A stretch of 64,000 nt of DNA from contig NZ_JAEHFW010000001.1 of assembly GCF_016522075.1 (NCBI RefSeq), positions 682,001-746,000 on the forward strand, given 5' to 3'. The translations under genes and the position numbers were made by a program. Under the pieces are notes generated by a model that was given only the letters and a program-made list of their open reading frames with translations, made no database searches and was not told the DNA's origin. Of this stretch, positions 7,936 through 17,072 are shown piece by piece. The stretch is from Mucilaginibacter segetis. Its GTDB lineage: Bacteria; Bacteroidota; Bacteroidia; Sphingobacteriales; Sphingobacteriaceae. Each line of letters opens with the position of its first letter. Position 1 is the stretch's first letter.

Positions 7936-10900
7936 TTAATTACTGCTTCCTAATATAGATGAGAATTTATACTCATAAGTTTTTAGCTGGGCCGCAAGCT
8001 TATCACTAAGAGCCTGCTGATGTCCTTGTTTAGTGAATTCGGTTATACCGTTCAGTATTTGTAAGCCAATTTGAACATCACGCATATTCATATCACTTGA
8101 ATTATTTTGCAACAGGTAGGCATTATAATCCAGTTGGTCAGTAATATACTTATCAATACGGTTAACTATTTTATTGCCCAGTGTAGCGTCATTTAAGCGG
8201 TACGCAATCTGTGCCATAAACATTTTACGCCCTGCAACATCTATATATGGATTCAGTTCAGGTAGCTCGTCATCACATTTATGTAACACTTTAAGCGCCA
8301 GATCCGGATGTCCTTCTCTTTCCAGGCTGCGTGCCAGATCTAAAAACGTGGTTAATAAAACCGGGTAGAACATATTAGTAGATTCATGGTCTAAATAGCG
8401 TGCATGTTTAAAGTTGCCGAATTTAAACTTATTCATGATGTTATTATACATCACCATGGTGTTGGTTTTACTTAACTGATCTTCCGCAGATAATGTGGAG
8501 TCTGGTTTAAACGGAATAAGGTGATAAGTAAAACCTTCTTTATATAAATAAGGCTGTAAGCCGATCAGGTTGCTGTTGCCTATAGTGGTAGTAAAGCAAA
8601 TGGGCCTTTTCCAATGGTTATGTGCTAATATATCCAGTATAGCAAGGTTTTCCTTTGTTACATAATTGGAGGTGTATTTCCATTCCATACTTTTTGCCAG
8701 CCGGTCCTTTTGATCGGGTGTTATCACACCGTTCTTAATTACCTCTTCCGGATCAATGTCTATCTTAAAGTTTTTTGTTGGTAAATAATTTACACTTTCG
8801 CCAGCTTGATTTTGCCCTTTTGCGTTAGGGTCGTCAGATGTAATAAAATCAAAAACATCTTTAACACTTACGTAACCGGGTAGTTTAGCGTCGTTGTAAT
8901 AAATAACATCACGCACACCCTCTTTATATTTATCAAAAGGCATTGTAATAGGTAAAGGAGCACTTTGGTTCATTGGCTTTTGCATCTGCCGTATATACCA
9001 GTCACCCGTAAACAGGCTAAGGTTAACAATTCGTACATCGGGGCGTATGCCCTCAACTTCCTGATCGTACCATAACGAATAAGTATCATTATCGCCATAA
9101 GTAAATAATATAGCGTTAGGCGGGCACGATATCAGGTAATTATAAGCCATATCATGTGCTGTCCATTTGGTAGAGCGGTCGTGGGCCTTCCACTCTTTAC
9201 TTGCCATTAACACAGGTGCTATAAGTAAACAAACTCCTGTAGCTATAAATGCCGAAGTACGGATATTTATTTTCTTACTTAGCAGATCGGCAATAGCGAT
9301 AACTGCTAAGCCAATCCATATAGCAAAGGCATAAAAGGATCCTACGTAGGAGTAGTCCCGCTCGCGTGGCTGTACAGATGGCTGATTAACATATAATACC
9401 ACAGCAATACCGGTAAAAAACCATAATAAGCCTATAATAAGTGCGTCGCGTTTTTTACGGTTATACTGATATATTACCCCTATTAAACCTAATATAAAAG
9501 GTATGGCATATAAAGGAGTATAGGTAGTGCCATGTATAACGGAGTCAGGCAGATGCTTACCACCATCAAAAATTCCGCTGGTCCAGTTACCGTCAATGCC
9601 GGATGTGCTGGTTTGGCCGTCGGCGTCATTGTAACGGCCTATAAAATTCCAGAAAAAGTAGCGAACATACATTTGGTATATTTGCCAGCTTCCCATCCAT
9701 CGTAAATTATCTAACATGTTTGGTGCCTGCCCTGCGGGTATTTGCAGCCATTGCCTGTAAAACTGAACGTCTTGCGGATCTGTACTGTACATACGAGGCA
9801 ATAGTGTGGTATGGTCATAAACATAGTCAGGGCGTTTATCAGCTATTTCGTATTTGTCTTTTCCTTTACGATATATCGTGCTTCCTTCTTTCTGATCAAT
9901 GATCTGAGCATCAAAATAAGGGCCTTTAAGTAATGGGTTTTCGCCATACTGTATACGGTTAAGGTAACCATACATAGTAAAGGCATTATCGGGGTGGGAG
10001 TTGTTAAGATCCGGATTGGCTGTAGCGCGGATAGGTATGTAGGCAAATGAGCCATAACCAAAATAAATAAAGGCTACGCATAATAATGCCAAATTAAGTA
10101 CAGGCTTGTTTTTGCGAATACTATATATAATACCGAATACAATAGCCGATATCAGGATCAGCAGAAAAACAAAGGCGCCGCTGCCGAAACCCATGCCCAA
10201 AGTATTTACAAAGAACAGATCAAAATAAGCAGCAAATTTCACTGTATATCCGCGTATGCCATATTGTACCAAACCTAATATGCCAATACTTATAAAGAAA
10301 GCTATCAGTGTATTTTTAGTGGTAATATTTTTATACCTGCGAAAGTAATATACCAATGCAATAGCCGGTATGGTAAGCAGGTTAAGCAGGTGTATACCAA
10401 TTGATAAGCCAATTATATAAGCAATAAATACTATCCATTTATCAGCATGTGGTTCATCAGCATGGGCTTCCCATTTTAATATAGCCCAAAAAACTACCGC
10501 AATACATAATGATGATAAAGCAAACACAATGGTTTCCACAGCCGAGAACCAAAAGGTATCGGTATAAGTAAAGGCTAATGCACCTACTAAACCTGCACCC
10601 ATTATTAATATGGTTTGGGCGTTACCGAAATCTTTCTCGCGCCCGGCTATCAGTTTTTTTGCCATAGCAGTAATAGTCCAGAAAAGAAACATCACCGTTG
10701 CACCACTGGCAATAGCCGATCCCATATTAGTAAAGTAGGGCACTTTAGTATTATCACCCATAGATAATAAGGAGAACACCTTACCCAGCATGGCAAACAT
10801 CGGATAGCCCGGCTGGTGCGATATCTGCAAACGGAACGCGCAGGATATAAACTCACCGCAATCCCAAAAACTAACAGAGGGTTCTAAAGTTAAAATATAG

Positions 10901-10962
10901 GTAGCAGAGGAGATTACGAAACAAACCCAGCCTAAAATGTTATTAATTTTTTTGTATTGCAT
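7936..10962 (-). CDS. DUF2723 multi-pass membrane protein (GT-C/O-mannosyltransferase-like)
   Basis: A 1008-residue protein from the ATG at 10962; an in-frame TTG at 10992 lies inside a palindrome and is rejected. The N-terminal half has many hydrophobic helices. The DUF2723 signature region follows an early helix: EPSVSFWDCGEFISCAF with RLQISHQPGYP, where the acidic residue in the first loop resembles the catalytic Asp/Glu of GT-C glycosyltransferases. The C-terminal third is soluble and extracytoplasmic (YGDNDTYSLWYDQ). It probably glycosylates exported proteins or handles a lipid-linked sugar. Specific donor and acceptor are not deducible. It is monocistronic and divergent from the RemB-like gene. 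Confidence 0.85.
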   Translation of the reverse strand: MQYKKINNILGWVCFVISSATYILTLEPSVSFWDCGEFISCAFRLQISHQPGYPMFAMLGKVFSLLSMGDNTKVPYFTNMGSAIASGATVMFLFWTITAMAKKLIAGREKDFGNAQTILIMGAGLVGALAFTYTDTFWFSAVETIVFALSSLCIAVVFWAILKWEAHADEPHADKWIVFIAYIIGLSIGIHLLNLLTIPAIALVYYFRRYKNITTKNTLIAFFISIGILGLVQYGIRGYTVKFAAYFDLFFVNTLGMGFGSGAFVFLLILISAIVFGIIYSIRKNKPVLNLALLCVAFIYFGYGSFAYIPIRATANPDLNNSHPDNAFTMYGYLNRIQYGENPLLKGPYFDAQIIDQKEGSTIYRKGKDKYEIADKRPDYVYDHTTLLPRMYSTDPQDVQFYRQWLQIPAGQAPNMLDNLRWMGSWQIYQMYVRYFFWNFIGRYNDADGQTSTSGIDGNWTSGIFDGGKHLPDSVIHGTTYTPLYAIPFILGLIGVIYQYNRKKRDALIIGLLWFFTGIAVVLYVNQPSVQPRERDYSYVGSFYAFAIWIGLAVIAIADLLSKKINIRTSAFIATGVCLLIAPVLMASKEWKAHDRSTKWTAHDMAYNYLISCPPNAILFTYGDNDTYSLWYDQEVEGIRPDVRIVNLSLFTGDWYIRQMQKPMNQSAPLPITMPFDKYKEGVRDVIYYNDAKLPGYVSVKDVFDFITSDDPNAKGQNQAGESVNYLPTKNFKIDIDPEEVIKNGVITPDQKDRLAKSMEWKYTSNYVTKENLAILDILAHNHWKRPICFTTTIGNSNLIGLQPYLYKEGFTYHLIPFKPDSTLSAEDQLSKTNTMVMYNNIMNKFKFGNFKHARYLDHESTNMFYPVLLTTFLDLARSLEREGHPDLALKVLHKCDDELPELNPYIDVAGRKMFMAQIAYRLNDATLGNKIVNRIDKYITDQLDYNAYLLQNNSSDMNMRDVQIGLQILNGITEFTKQGHQQALSDKLAAQLKTYEYKFSSILGSSN

Positions 10963-10979
10963 GTATAATCTATTATTAC

Positions 10980-10993
10980 TTTGGCGCGCCAAA
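10980..10993. promoter_or_regulatory. 14-bp perfect palindrome between divergent genes
   Basis: TTTGGCGCGCCAAA is a perfect GC-cored palindrome in an AT-rich intergenic region, 17 bp upstream of the DUF2723 ATG. Its left TTG sits 16 bp before a -7 box for the opposite gene, so it could be both an operator and a -33 element. Binding protein unknown. Confidence 0.4.
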
Positions 10994-10999
10994 TATCAC

Positions 11000-11007
11000 T
11001 ATTTTTG
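11000..11007 (+). promoter_or_regulatory. Putative -7 box (TATTTTTG) for the RemB-like gene
   Basis: It matches TAnnTTTG on the plus strand, with a TTG at 10981 giving a 16-bp spacer, slightly short of the usual 17-23. The predicted leader to the ATG at 11137 is about 125 nt. Confidence 0.35.
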
Positions 11008-11136
11008 CAAACCATTTAGTAAAAAAATGGTAGTGTTTAACAAATTTAACACAAATTAACTGTTTGGACAGTTAAGCAGCATTTTATTAACACTTGAGCT
11101 TTAATGTTACAATAAATAACACTTATTTTGTTGCGT

Positions 11137-12786
11137 ATGCAAAAAAGTCGCGCCCGTTTATTGGGCAAAGTTATTCTGGTAGTTGGTATTATCGTATTTT
11201 TGGCACAAACAGGTTGGTCTCAATCTGTTTATTTACCTCAATCATATCAGTTCAATCAAAAACTAAACAGGACTGTTTATTCTAAAAATACTTCGCTCCA
11301 CACTTCTTTAAGGCCATTTTTGCTGGATAGTACTTTAATGCCCCGTTATAGCGAGCTTATGAATTTAGGCGGTGATGAAAACAAACACCAAACCTGGGTT
11401 GGGCGTAAACTATGGGACGAACATTTGGTTGATATCAAAACCAAGGAATACACCATGTTTGCTGATTTCCTGACGGATAATTTAGCAGGCTATGATTTTA
11501 AAGATAAAGATAAACCTGCCACATTTAAACCGGTAGGCTTTGGCCTTAAAACAAAACTGGGCGTAAATACACGCGGGTTTCAATTTGGAGGAACCGTAGG
11601 TGACAAATTTTATTTTTATACCAGCGGTTACGAGAATCAGGCGGTTTTTCCATCCTACTATAACGATTATGTAAATCACATCGGGTTCGTTCCCGGCCAG
11701 GCATATGATCGCAGCTTTGGGAAACCACAGAAAGATTATTCGTACGTTACGGCTATATTGTCTTATGCCCCAATAAAACAACTTAATATCACCTTAGGGC
11801 AAGATAAAACTTTCATAGGTGATGGTTACCGCTCTTTGTTATTATCTGATTATGCAGCCAATTACCCACTATTACGTATCACTGCCAATTTAGGTAAAAT
11901 ACAATATATGGCCATGTGGACTTATCTTCAGGATATTATACAACCTAAGTTTGATACATTTGGCAGTAATAGGCGTAAATACGGTTTATTCCATTATCTC
12001 GACTGGAACGTAAATAACAGCCTTTCATTAGGGTTCTTTAACGCCTACATAGCACCCGAAACTGACGATCAGGGCAACCGCCGTGGTTTTGATGTTAATT
12101 TTATCAACCCGGTGTTGTTTGCAAGCGGTTTAGGGCCGTCTTCACAACCGGGAAATGCTTTAGCGGGCTTTACAGGTAAATATAAAATATTCGATAAAAC
12201 GGCACTTTACGGGCAATTGCTTATAGATCATTTTAAACTGCAAAGCTTCTTTTCAGGCGATAATGCGCAAAATACCAACGGGTGGCAAATTGGTATACGC
12301 GGTGCTGATATATTTAATGTTAAGAACTTTAATTATTTATTTGAATATAATACGGTTAAACCATATACCTATTCCAGCGAGCAACCTATTAGCAGCTATA
12401 CTTTTTACAGCGAGCCGTTAGGAGATCCGCTCGGTGCAAATTTTCGTGAAATAATAGGTATATTAAATTATTCGGCCGGAAGGTTTGACCTTCAGGGACA
12501 ACTGAATTATGCGCGTTATGGTTTAAATACAGCCGCAAATATTGAGGGAAAAGATATTAATCAACCTTACCTTAGTACAGCAGGTAACAAAATTGGGCAA
12601 GGTATAAAAACGGATCTTTATTATGCCGAAGGCACCGTTGCTTATATCATTAATCCTAAATATAACCTTCGTTTTGAATTAAGCGGTCTTTACCGGCAGG
12701 AAAAGAATAATTTAGGTAATAAAAAATCTGCAATAATAACTTTTGGGCTACGAACCACTTTTCGCAGTTTATACCACGATTTTTAA
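11137..12786 (+). CDS. remB: RemB-like gliding motility/outer-surface protein (Wzi-like barrel)
   Basis: 549 residues from the ATG at 11137; the in-frame TTG at 11128 would only add three residues. An N-terminal signal peptide (LLGKVILVVGIIVFLAQTG) ends near WSQS. The mature part is rich in alternating beta-strands and aromatic residues and carries LNITLGQDKTFIGDGYRSLL, which I associate with RemB of Flavobacterium gliding and the related capsule-assembly Wzi family. The final Phe (YHDF) suits an outer-membrane barrel. It may act in surface adhesion or capsule anchoring; gliding itself is not implied. It sits divergent from DUF2723. Confidence 0.65.
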   Translation: MQKSRARLLGKVILVVGIIVFLAQTGWSQSVYLPQSYQFNQKLNRTVYSKNTSLHTSLRPFLLDSTLMPRYSELMNLGGDENKHQTWVGRKLWDEHLVDIKTKEYTMFADFLTDNLAGYDFKDKDKPATFKPVGFGLKTKLGVNTRGFQFGGTVGDKFYFYTSGYENQAVFPSYYNDYVNHIGFVPGQAYDRSFGKPQKDYSYVTAILSYAPIKQLNITLGQDKTFIGDGYRSLLLSDYAANYPLLRITANLGKIQYMAMWTYLQDIIQPKFDTFGSNRRKYGLFHYLDWNVNNSLSLGFFNAYIAPETDDQGNRRGFDVNFINPVLFASGLGPSSQPGNALAGFTGKYKIFDKTALYGQLLIDHFKLQSFFSGDNAQNTNGWQIGIRGADIFNVKNFNYLFEYNTVKPYTYSSEQPISSYTFYSEPLGDPLGANFREIIGILNYSAGRFDLQGQLNYARYGLNTAANIEGKDINQPYLSTAGNKIGQGIKTDLYYAEGTVAYIINPKYNLRFELSGLYRQEKNNLGNKKSAIITFGLRTTFRSLYHDF

Positions 12787-12814
12787 TTAATAGGCTCGTT
12801 TATTCAATTCTGTT

Positions 12815-12822
12815 TATCTTTG
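12815..12822 (+). promoter_or_regulatory. Putative -7 box (TATCTTTG) for the DUF2130 gene
   Basis: It matches TAnnTTTG, 42 bp upstream of the ATG at 12865. The leader would hold a short inverted pair (GCCCGG...CCGGC) and no Shine-Dalgarno sequence. Confidence 0.4.
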
Positions 12823-12864
12823 AAAATGCCCGGCATCAACCCGGCAAACTACTAATCTTTAATT

Positions 12865-14118
12865 ATGGCTACAGAAGTTAAGTGCCCGAGCTGCGGACAT
12901 GCCTTTCCTATTGAGGAGGTTATGGCCGAAGAATATAAGCAACAATTGAGAGTGCAAATGGCAGATTATAAACGCCAGAAGGAAGAGGAATTCCGTAAAA
13001 AGGAAGATGAGTTTGCCGGGCGTGAAAAACAGCAACGCGAGCAATTTGAGCAAAGGTTAGAAGGCGAAAAGAAGCAGCTGCAATTAACTCTTGAAGAAAA
13101 TTTACGCAAAACCATATCGTCGGATTATGAAAATCAGTTGATTATGTTACAAACCTCAGCCCGCGATAATGAGGAGAAATTAAAGTTGGCAAGGCAAAAG
13201 GAACTGGAGTTTATGCAGCGCGAACAGCAGCTTAAGCAAAAGGAAGAAGAGATGGAACTTGCACTGCAACGCAAATTACATGAGCAGCGCAACGAACTTA
13301 CCGAACAAATACGAAAACAGGAAATAGATAAACAAGCCATTAAAGAAACGGAACACCAGCTAAAGGTGAAGGAGATGGAAAAGCAGCTGGAGGATCAAAA
13401 AAAGCTGGTTGACGAAATGAAACGACGTGCCGAACAAGGTTCCATGCAGTTACAGGGTGAAGCTCAGGAGTTGATTTTGGAAGAACTGCTGCGTAACTAT
13501 TTTCCGTTTGATGTAATAAGCGAAGTAGGTAAAGGAGTACGAGGTGCTGATTGTATACAAACCGTTCGTAATCAGTTCGGGCAGGAATGCGGGCGCATTA
13601 TTTACGAAAGTAAACGTACCAAAGAATTTGGTTTGGACTGGATAGAAAAATTGAAAAAGGATATGCGTGCCATGGGGGTGGATGTTGCGGTAATTGTAAC
13701 CCAATGCTACCCTAAAGGTATGGACTGCTTTGGCGAGCGGGATGGGGTGTGGATTTGCAGTTTTGATGAAGTTAAGGCAGTATCATATATTTTGCGCGAT
13801 GGGGTGGTTAAACTTTCCAATATGACCAAAGCGCAGGATAACAAAGGTGATAAAATGCATCTGCTATATGATTACTTAACCGGTACGGAGTTTTCTGAAC
13901 AATGGAAGGCTATCCGGGAAGGCTATATGAGCATGCGCCAGTCGATACAAAAAGAGCGCGATGCGATGGAACGACTTTGGAAAGCCCGTGAAAAACAACT
14001 TGAAAAGGTATTGTTGAATGCCGCGCACATAAAAGGTTCAATTGAAGGAATAGCCGGCAGCGATATGATACAGCTTAGCCTGGGCGAAGATGACGATGAA
14101 CCGCTGCTTCTTGATTAG
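12865..14118 (+). CDS. DUF2130 protein: zinc ribbon, coiled coil, PD-(D/E)XK-like domain
   Basis: 417 residues in three parts. First, an N-terminal half zinc ribbon (CPSCGHAF, residues 6-13). Second, a long charged coiled coil (about 25-200, heptads of Glu/Lys/Gln). Third, a C-terminal domain with EELLRNYFPFDVISEV, GADCIQTV and IIYESKRTK, the D...ExK arrangement of the restriction-endonuclease-like fold to which DUF2130 has been related. A further coiled region follows (about 340-390). Probably a nucleic-acid-processing or scaffolding protein. No modification or restriction partner lies next to it. Function is unproven. Confidence 0.85.
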   Translation: MATEVKCPSCGHAFPIEEVMAEEYKQQLRVQMADYKRQKEEEFRKKEDEFAGREKQQREQFEQRLEGEKKQLQLTLEENLRKTISSDYENQLIMLQTSARDNEEKLKLARQKELEFMQREQQLKQKEEEMELALQRKLHEQRNELTEQIRKQEIDKQAIKETEHQLKVKEMEKQLEDQKKLVDEMKRRAEQGSMQLQGEAQELILEELLRNYFPFDVISEVGKGVRGADCIQTVRNQFGQECGRIIYESKRTKEFGLDWIEKLKKDMRAMGVDVAVIVTQCYPKGMDCFGERDGVWICSFDEVKAVSYILRDGVVKLSNMTKAQDNKGDKMHLLYDYLTGTEFSEQWKAIREGYMSMRQSIQKERDAMERLWKAREKQLEKVLLNAAHIKGSIEGIAGSDMIQLSLGEDDDEPLLLD

Positions 14119-14264
14119 TGCTTGTTCAGGTATAAATTTAGATAATTACGTATTAATAACAGATAGTTGTATTTATACCAACCTTTATATGTAGCTTAGC
14201 CCTTATTACCCGCTCACAATTATACTTCCCGGTACTTTTTTCATCCCAATTTTAATGTATCATA

Positions 14265-14918
14265 ATGATAAAAATATTACTGGTCGAAGATCATAATGTT
14301 GTGCGTAATGGTTTAAGATTGCTTTTAGACAAAGAAACTGATATAGAAGTTATTGAAGAGGTGAGCAATGGAGCTGATGCTCTACGATCCATCAGGGAGG
14401 GTAAAAAGCCGGATATTATTATTACTGCTGTTAATAACCCTCAAATGGATGGGTTGAATCTTATAGCAAAGGTTAAACACGCTCATCCGTTCATTAAAAT
14501 CATAATCCTGTCTGCCGAAGATGACTATAAAGTTATTATCCACGCCTTTAAAGCGGGAGCAACCGGCTATATGCTTAAAACCATAAGTACTTTTGAGCTT
14601 ATTTTTGGTGTAAGGCATATATTTAATAGTAACGAACGGTACTTATGCAACGATATCGCGCTTAAATTACTGGATAAGTTATTACATACTCCTGATGTTG
14701 ATTTTGATGTACCGGTGGGTGATATCGAAATATCTTTACGGGAGGTGGAGATACTTTCGCTTATAGCAGATGGCTATACTAATCAGGAAATAGCTGAAAA
14801 ACTTTTTACCAGTAAGCGTACAATTGAAGGTACAAGGCAGGGGTTGATCGAAAAAACTGGAACCCGCAATACCGCCGCCCTGGTTAGGTATGCAGTACTA
14901 AATAGTGTAATAAAGTAA
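14265..14918 (+). CDS. NarL/LuxR-type response regulator lacking the phospho-acceptor Asp
   Basis: 217 residues: an N-terminal receiver (about 1-120) and a C-terminal LuxR/GerE helix-turn-helix (about 148-212, LREVEILSLIADGYTNQEIAEK). The receiver keeps the acidic pair (LVEDHNVV) and the conserved Lys (GYMLK). However, the position normally occupied by the phosphorylated Asp reads Ala: DIIITAVNNPQMDG instead of the usual form with D before the x-x-P motif. It therefore probably works independently of phosphorylation. No kinase lies adjacent. It probably binds DNA as a dimer; targets unknown. Confidence 0.88.
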   Translation: MIKILLVEDHNVVRNGLRLLLDKETDIEVIEEVSNGADALRSIREGKKPDIIITAVNNPQMDGLNLIAKVKHAHPFIKIIILSAEDDYKVIIHAFKAGATGYMLKTISTFELIFGVRHIFNSNERYLCNDIALKLLDKLLHTPDVDFDVPVGDIEISLREVEILSLIADGYTNQEIAEKLFTSKRTIEGTRQGLIEKTGTRNTAALVRYAVLNSVIK

Positions 14919-15049
14919 GAATGATTAATTTATAATATTTACTTTTTCTTATAAGGTAAATTTTACGTGTTTATTCTATCTGATTACCGTATAAATACAT
15001 ATATCGTGTTTTTATTTTAAACGAATTTTGTATTTCAATATTTGTTGAT

Positions 15050-15333
15050 ATGAAAGCCATTCTTACACGGTCAGTAGCAAGATTTCTGGTTTTACAGGGA
15101 TACAGGTATGGTAAATCTAATAACGTAAGTATTCAAAAAATGGTACTTCTGTTTGCATTACATTAACGCCGGTAAAAGCTAAGCCGCACAAATTACGTTT
15201 ACATTACGGAGATACATATTATAATATGATGCATGAATTACTGCAATTTGTAGATGATAAGGGCATTCAAATATTAGTGGTTATAGATGGTGTTGATATG
15301 AAGAAATTTAAGGGAAGTATAAGTATAATATAG
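15050..15333 (+). pseudogene. Small unknown gene broken by a frameshift at an A6 run
   Basis: The ATG at 15050 opens a 38-codon frame (KAILTRSVARFLVLQGY) that stops at a TAA in 15166-15168. In the -1 frame, open reading continues from inside the run of six A's (15135-15140) to TAG 15331 (KPHKLRLHYGDTYYNMM, then DKGIQILVVIDGVD). Adding one A to the run joins both parts into a single protein of about 94 residues with no internal stop. No family recognised. It may be a sequencing/assembly error, a true loss, or slippage on the A-run. Confidence 0.55.
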
Positions 15334-15442
15334 TTAAATGATGATACCGTATTAATGCGGATATTTTAGAGTACTAATACTATTAGTTGTATTTATTATA
15401 AACACAATTTTTGCAAAGCATAATACTATCTAAAAAAATTAT

Positions 15443-15799
15443 ATGCTAAGCAATACGGGAATTAATAAAGTAATACTTTTAGGAAAAATAACCAGCACGC
15501 CTTTTCGGAAAAGAAAAATAGGGAATGAGGATTATCTCTGCATAATACTATTAACTGAAGAAGTTATAAAAAGGAGTTCAGATAATATTGGACACAAGGA
15601 ACATCACAAAATACGCATACCAGAAAAATTAATAGAGCAGGACGAAATATATTTGGAGAACGGCCAAACAGTTTATATCGAGGGTAAAACACAAACAACA
15701 TCATATATTGATGAAATAAGGGTGAAAAGATACGATCTGGAAATTATAGCAAGCAAAATAGAAGTAATTGCAAACGTTGGTGCTAATGCAATACAATAG
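15443..15799 (+). CDS. Stand-alone single-stranded DNA-binding protein, short form
   Basis: A 118-residue OB-fold protein beginning with INKVILLGKITSTP, followed by the edited loop and LENGQTVYIEGKTQTTSYID, the characteristic SSB strand arrangement. It lacks the long Gly/Pro-rich linker and acidic DDDIPF-type tip of the housekeeping SSB, so it probably does not recruit the usual SSB partners. It is likely an accessory paralogue, perhaps linked to competence, conjugation or stress. It is monocistronic and followed by a strong terminator. Confidence 0.8.
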   Translation: MLSNTGINKVILLGKITSTPFRKRKIGNEDYLCIILLTEEVIKRSSDNIGHKEHHKIRIPEKLIEQDEIYLENGQTVYIEGKTQTTSYIDEIRVKRYDLEIIASKIEVIANVGANAIQ

Positions 15800-15849
15800 T
15801 TTTCATGAGCTAAAAAATATATAGCTGAAACATAAAAAAAGATGATCAA

Positions 15850-15876
15850 AGCCGGGACCACCCGGCTTGTTTTTTT
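15850..15876 (+). terminator. Intrinsic terminator after the SSB gene
   Basis: A perfect 7-bp GC-rich stem AGCCGGG/CCCGGCT with an ACCA loop, immediately followed by TGTTTTTTTT. It is 51 bp after the SSB stop. Confidence 0.9.
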
Positions 15877-15991
15877 GTGAAAATTAATAGCGTACCGTAT
15901 ATAATTAAGAATGGTACGCCCCTCAGATTGCTACCTTGCACGAAAATTCCTACTTTTATCGTTTTATCAGGATCAATTTCCTGGAAACCTT

Positions 15992-17056
15992 ATGGCGGAT
16001 ATAATTACACTATCGCAACAGGCTGTACAATTACTGCAGCAGTTAATTTCCATACCATCTTTTAGTAAGGAGGAAGACCGCACAGCCGATCTCATTGAGC
16101 GGGTTTTGAAACAGCATGGTGTGGAAACACATCGCAAACTCAATAATATATGGGCATGGAATAAGTATTTTGACAATAACAAACCCACTATATTACTTAA
16201 CTCCCACCATGATACGGTTAAACCTAACTCCGGTTATACCCGTGATCCTTACGATGCTAAAATTGAAGGTGATAAGTTATTTGGCCTGGGCAGTAATGAT
16301 GCCGGCGGGTGTTTGGTGTCTTTAATATCCGTTTTCCTGTATTTTTACGAAAGGCCAAATTTGAATTATAATTTTTGCCTGGCCACCACGGCCGAAGAAG
16401 AAATTTCAGGTGTTAACGGACTGGAGCTGATCATACCCGAATTAGGCAAACTATCTTTCGGTATTGTAGGTGAGCCCACCCTTATGCAACTGGCCATAGC
16501 CGAACGCGGTTTAATGGTGCTTGATTGTGTTGCACACGGTAAAGCAGGACATGCAGCCCGTGAAGAAGGTGATAATGCCATTTACAAAGCAATAAAAGAT
16601 ATTGATTGGTTTCGCAGTTATAAATTTCTGAAAGAGTCTGAAATTTTTGGACCAATAAAAATGTCGGTTACCATTATAAATGCCGGTTCGCAGCATAATG
16701 TAGTGCCGGCCGATTGCACCTTTACTGTTGATGTGCGGGTAACGGATGCCTATCGTAATGAGGAGGTTTTAGAGATCATCCGGGAGCACGTAAGCTGCGA
16801 TGTAAAACCGCGCTCTATTCGTTTAAAACCATCCTCTATTGATAAAAATCATCCTTTTGTACAGGCAGGTGTGGGTTTGGGAAGGATAACTTATGGTTCG
16901 CCAACTACTTCCGATCAGTCGCTGCTGGATATTCCGTCTATAAAAGTTGGTCCCGGCGATTCGGCGCGCTCTCATATGGCTGATGAATTTATTTATGTAA
17001 ATGAGATTGCCGAAGGGATAGCATTGTATATAAATATGTTGGAAAAAATAGTTTAA
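15992..17056 (+). CDS. argE: M20 metallo-hydrolase, probable N-acetyl(succinyl)ornithine deacetylase
   Basis: 354 residues from the ATG at 15992; the upstream in-frame start at 15911 is rejected because it overlaps terminator-proximal sequence and lengthens the family N-terminus. Zn-site motifs are present: SHHDTVKP (metal His), GSNDAGG (bridging Asp) and TAEEEISG (catalytic Glu plus metal Glu). GEPT precedes the dimerisation domain (about 165-275). Bacteroidota ArgE deacylates acetyl- or succinyl-ornithine in arginine synthesis, and argH lies 3.2 kb downstream, supporting that role. DapE or a dipeptidase is the alternative. Confidence 0.75.
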   Translation: MADIITLSQQAVQLLQQLISIPSFSKEEDRTADLIERVLKQHGVETHRKLNNIWAWNKYFDNNKPTILLNSHHDTVKPNSGYTRDPYDAKIEGDKLFGLGSNDAGGCLVSLISVFLYFYERPNLNYNFCLATTAEEEISGVNGLELIIPELGKLSFGIVGEPTLMQLAIAERGLMVLDCVAHGKAGHAAREEGDNAIYKAIKDIDWFRSYKFLKESEIFGPIKMSVTIINAGSQHNVVPADCTFTVDVRVTDAYRNEEVLEIIREHVSCDVKPRSIRLKPSSIDKNHPFVQAGVGLGRITYGSPTTSDQSLLDIPSIKVGPGDSARSHMADEFIYVNEIAEGIALYINMLEKIV

Positions 17057-17072
17057 ATTTACCAGGTACAGT

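Noticed and set aside
10962..10992. Upstream TTG start for the DUF2723 protein
   Set aside because: It sits in the palindrome and adds ten polar residues; the ATG at 10962 gives the family N-terminus.
15135..15140. Programmed -1 frameshift at A6
   Set aside because: No proper slippery heptamer in the reading phase and no clear downstream stimulatory hairpin; kept as a possible error or pseudogene.
15911..15991. Longer N-terminus for the argE-like protein
   Set aside because: 27 extra residues precede the normal start of the M20 domain and begin just after the SSB terminator; the ATG at 15992 fits.
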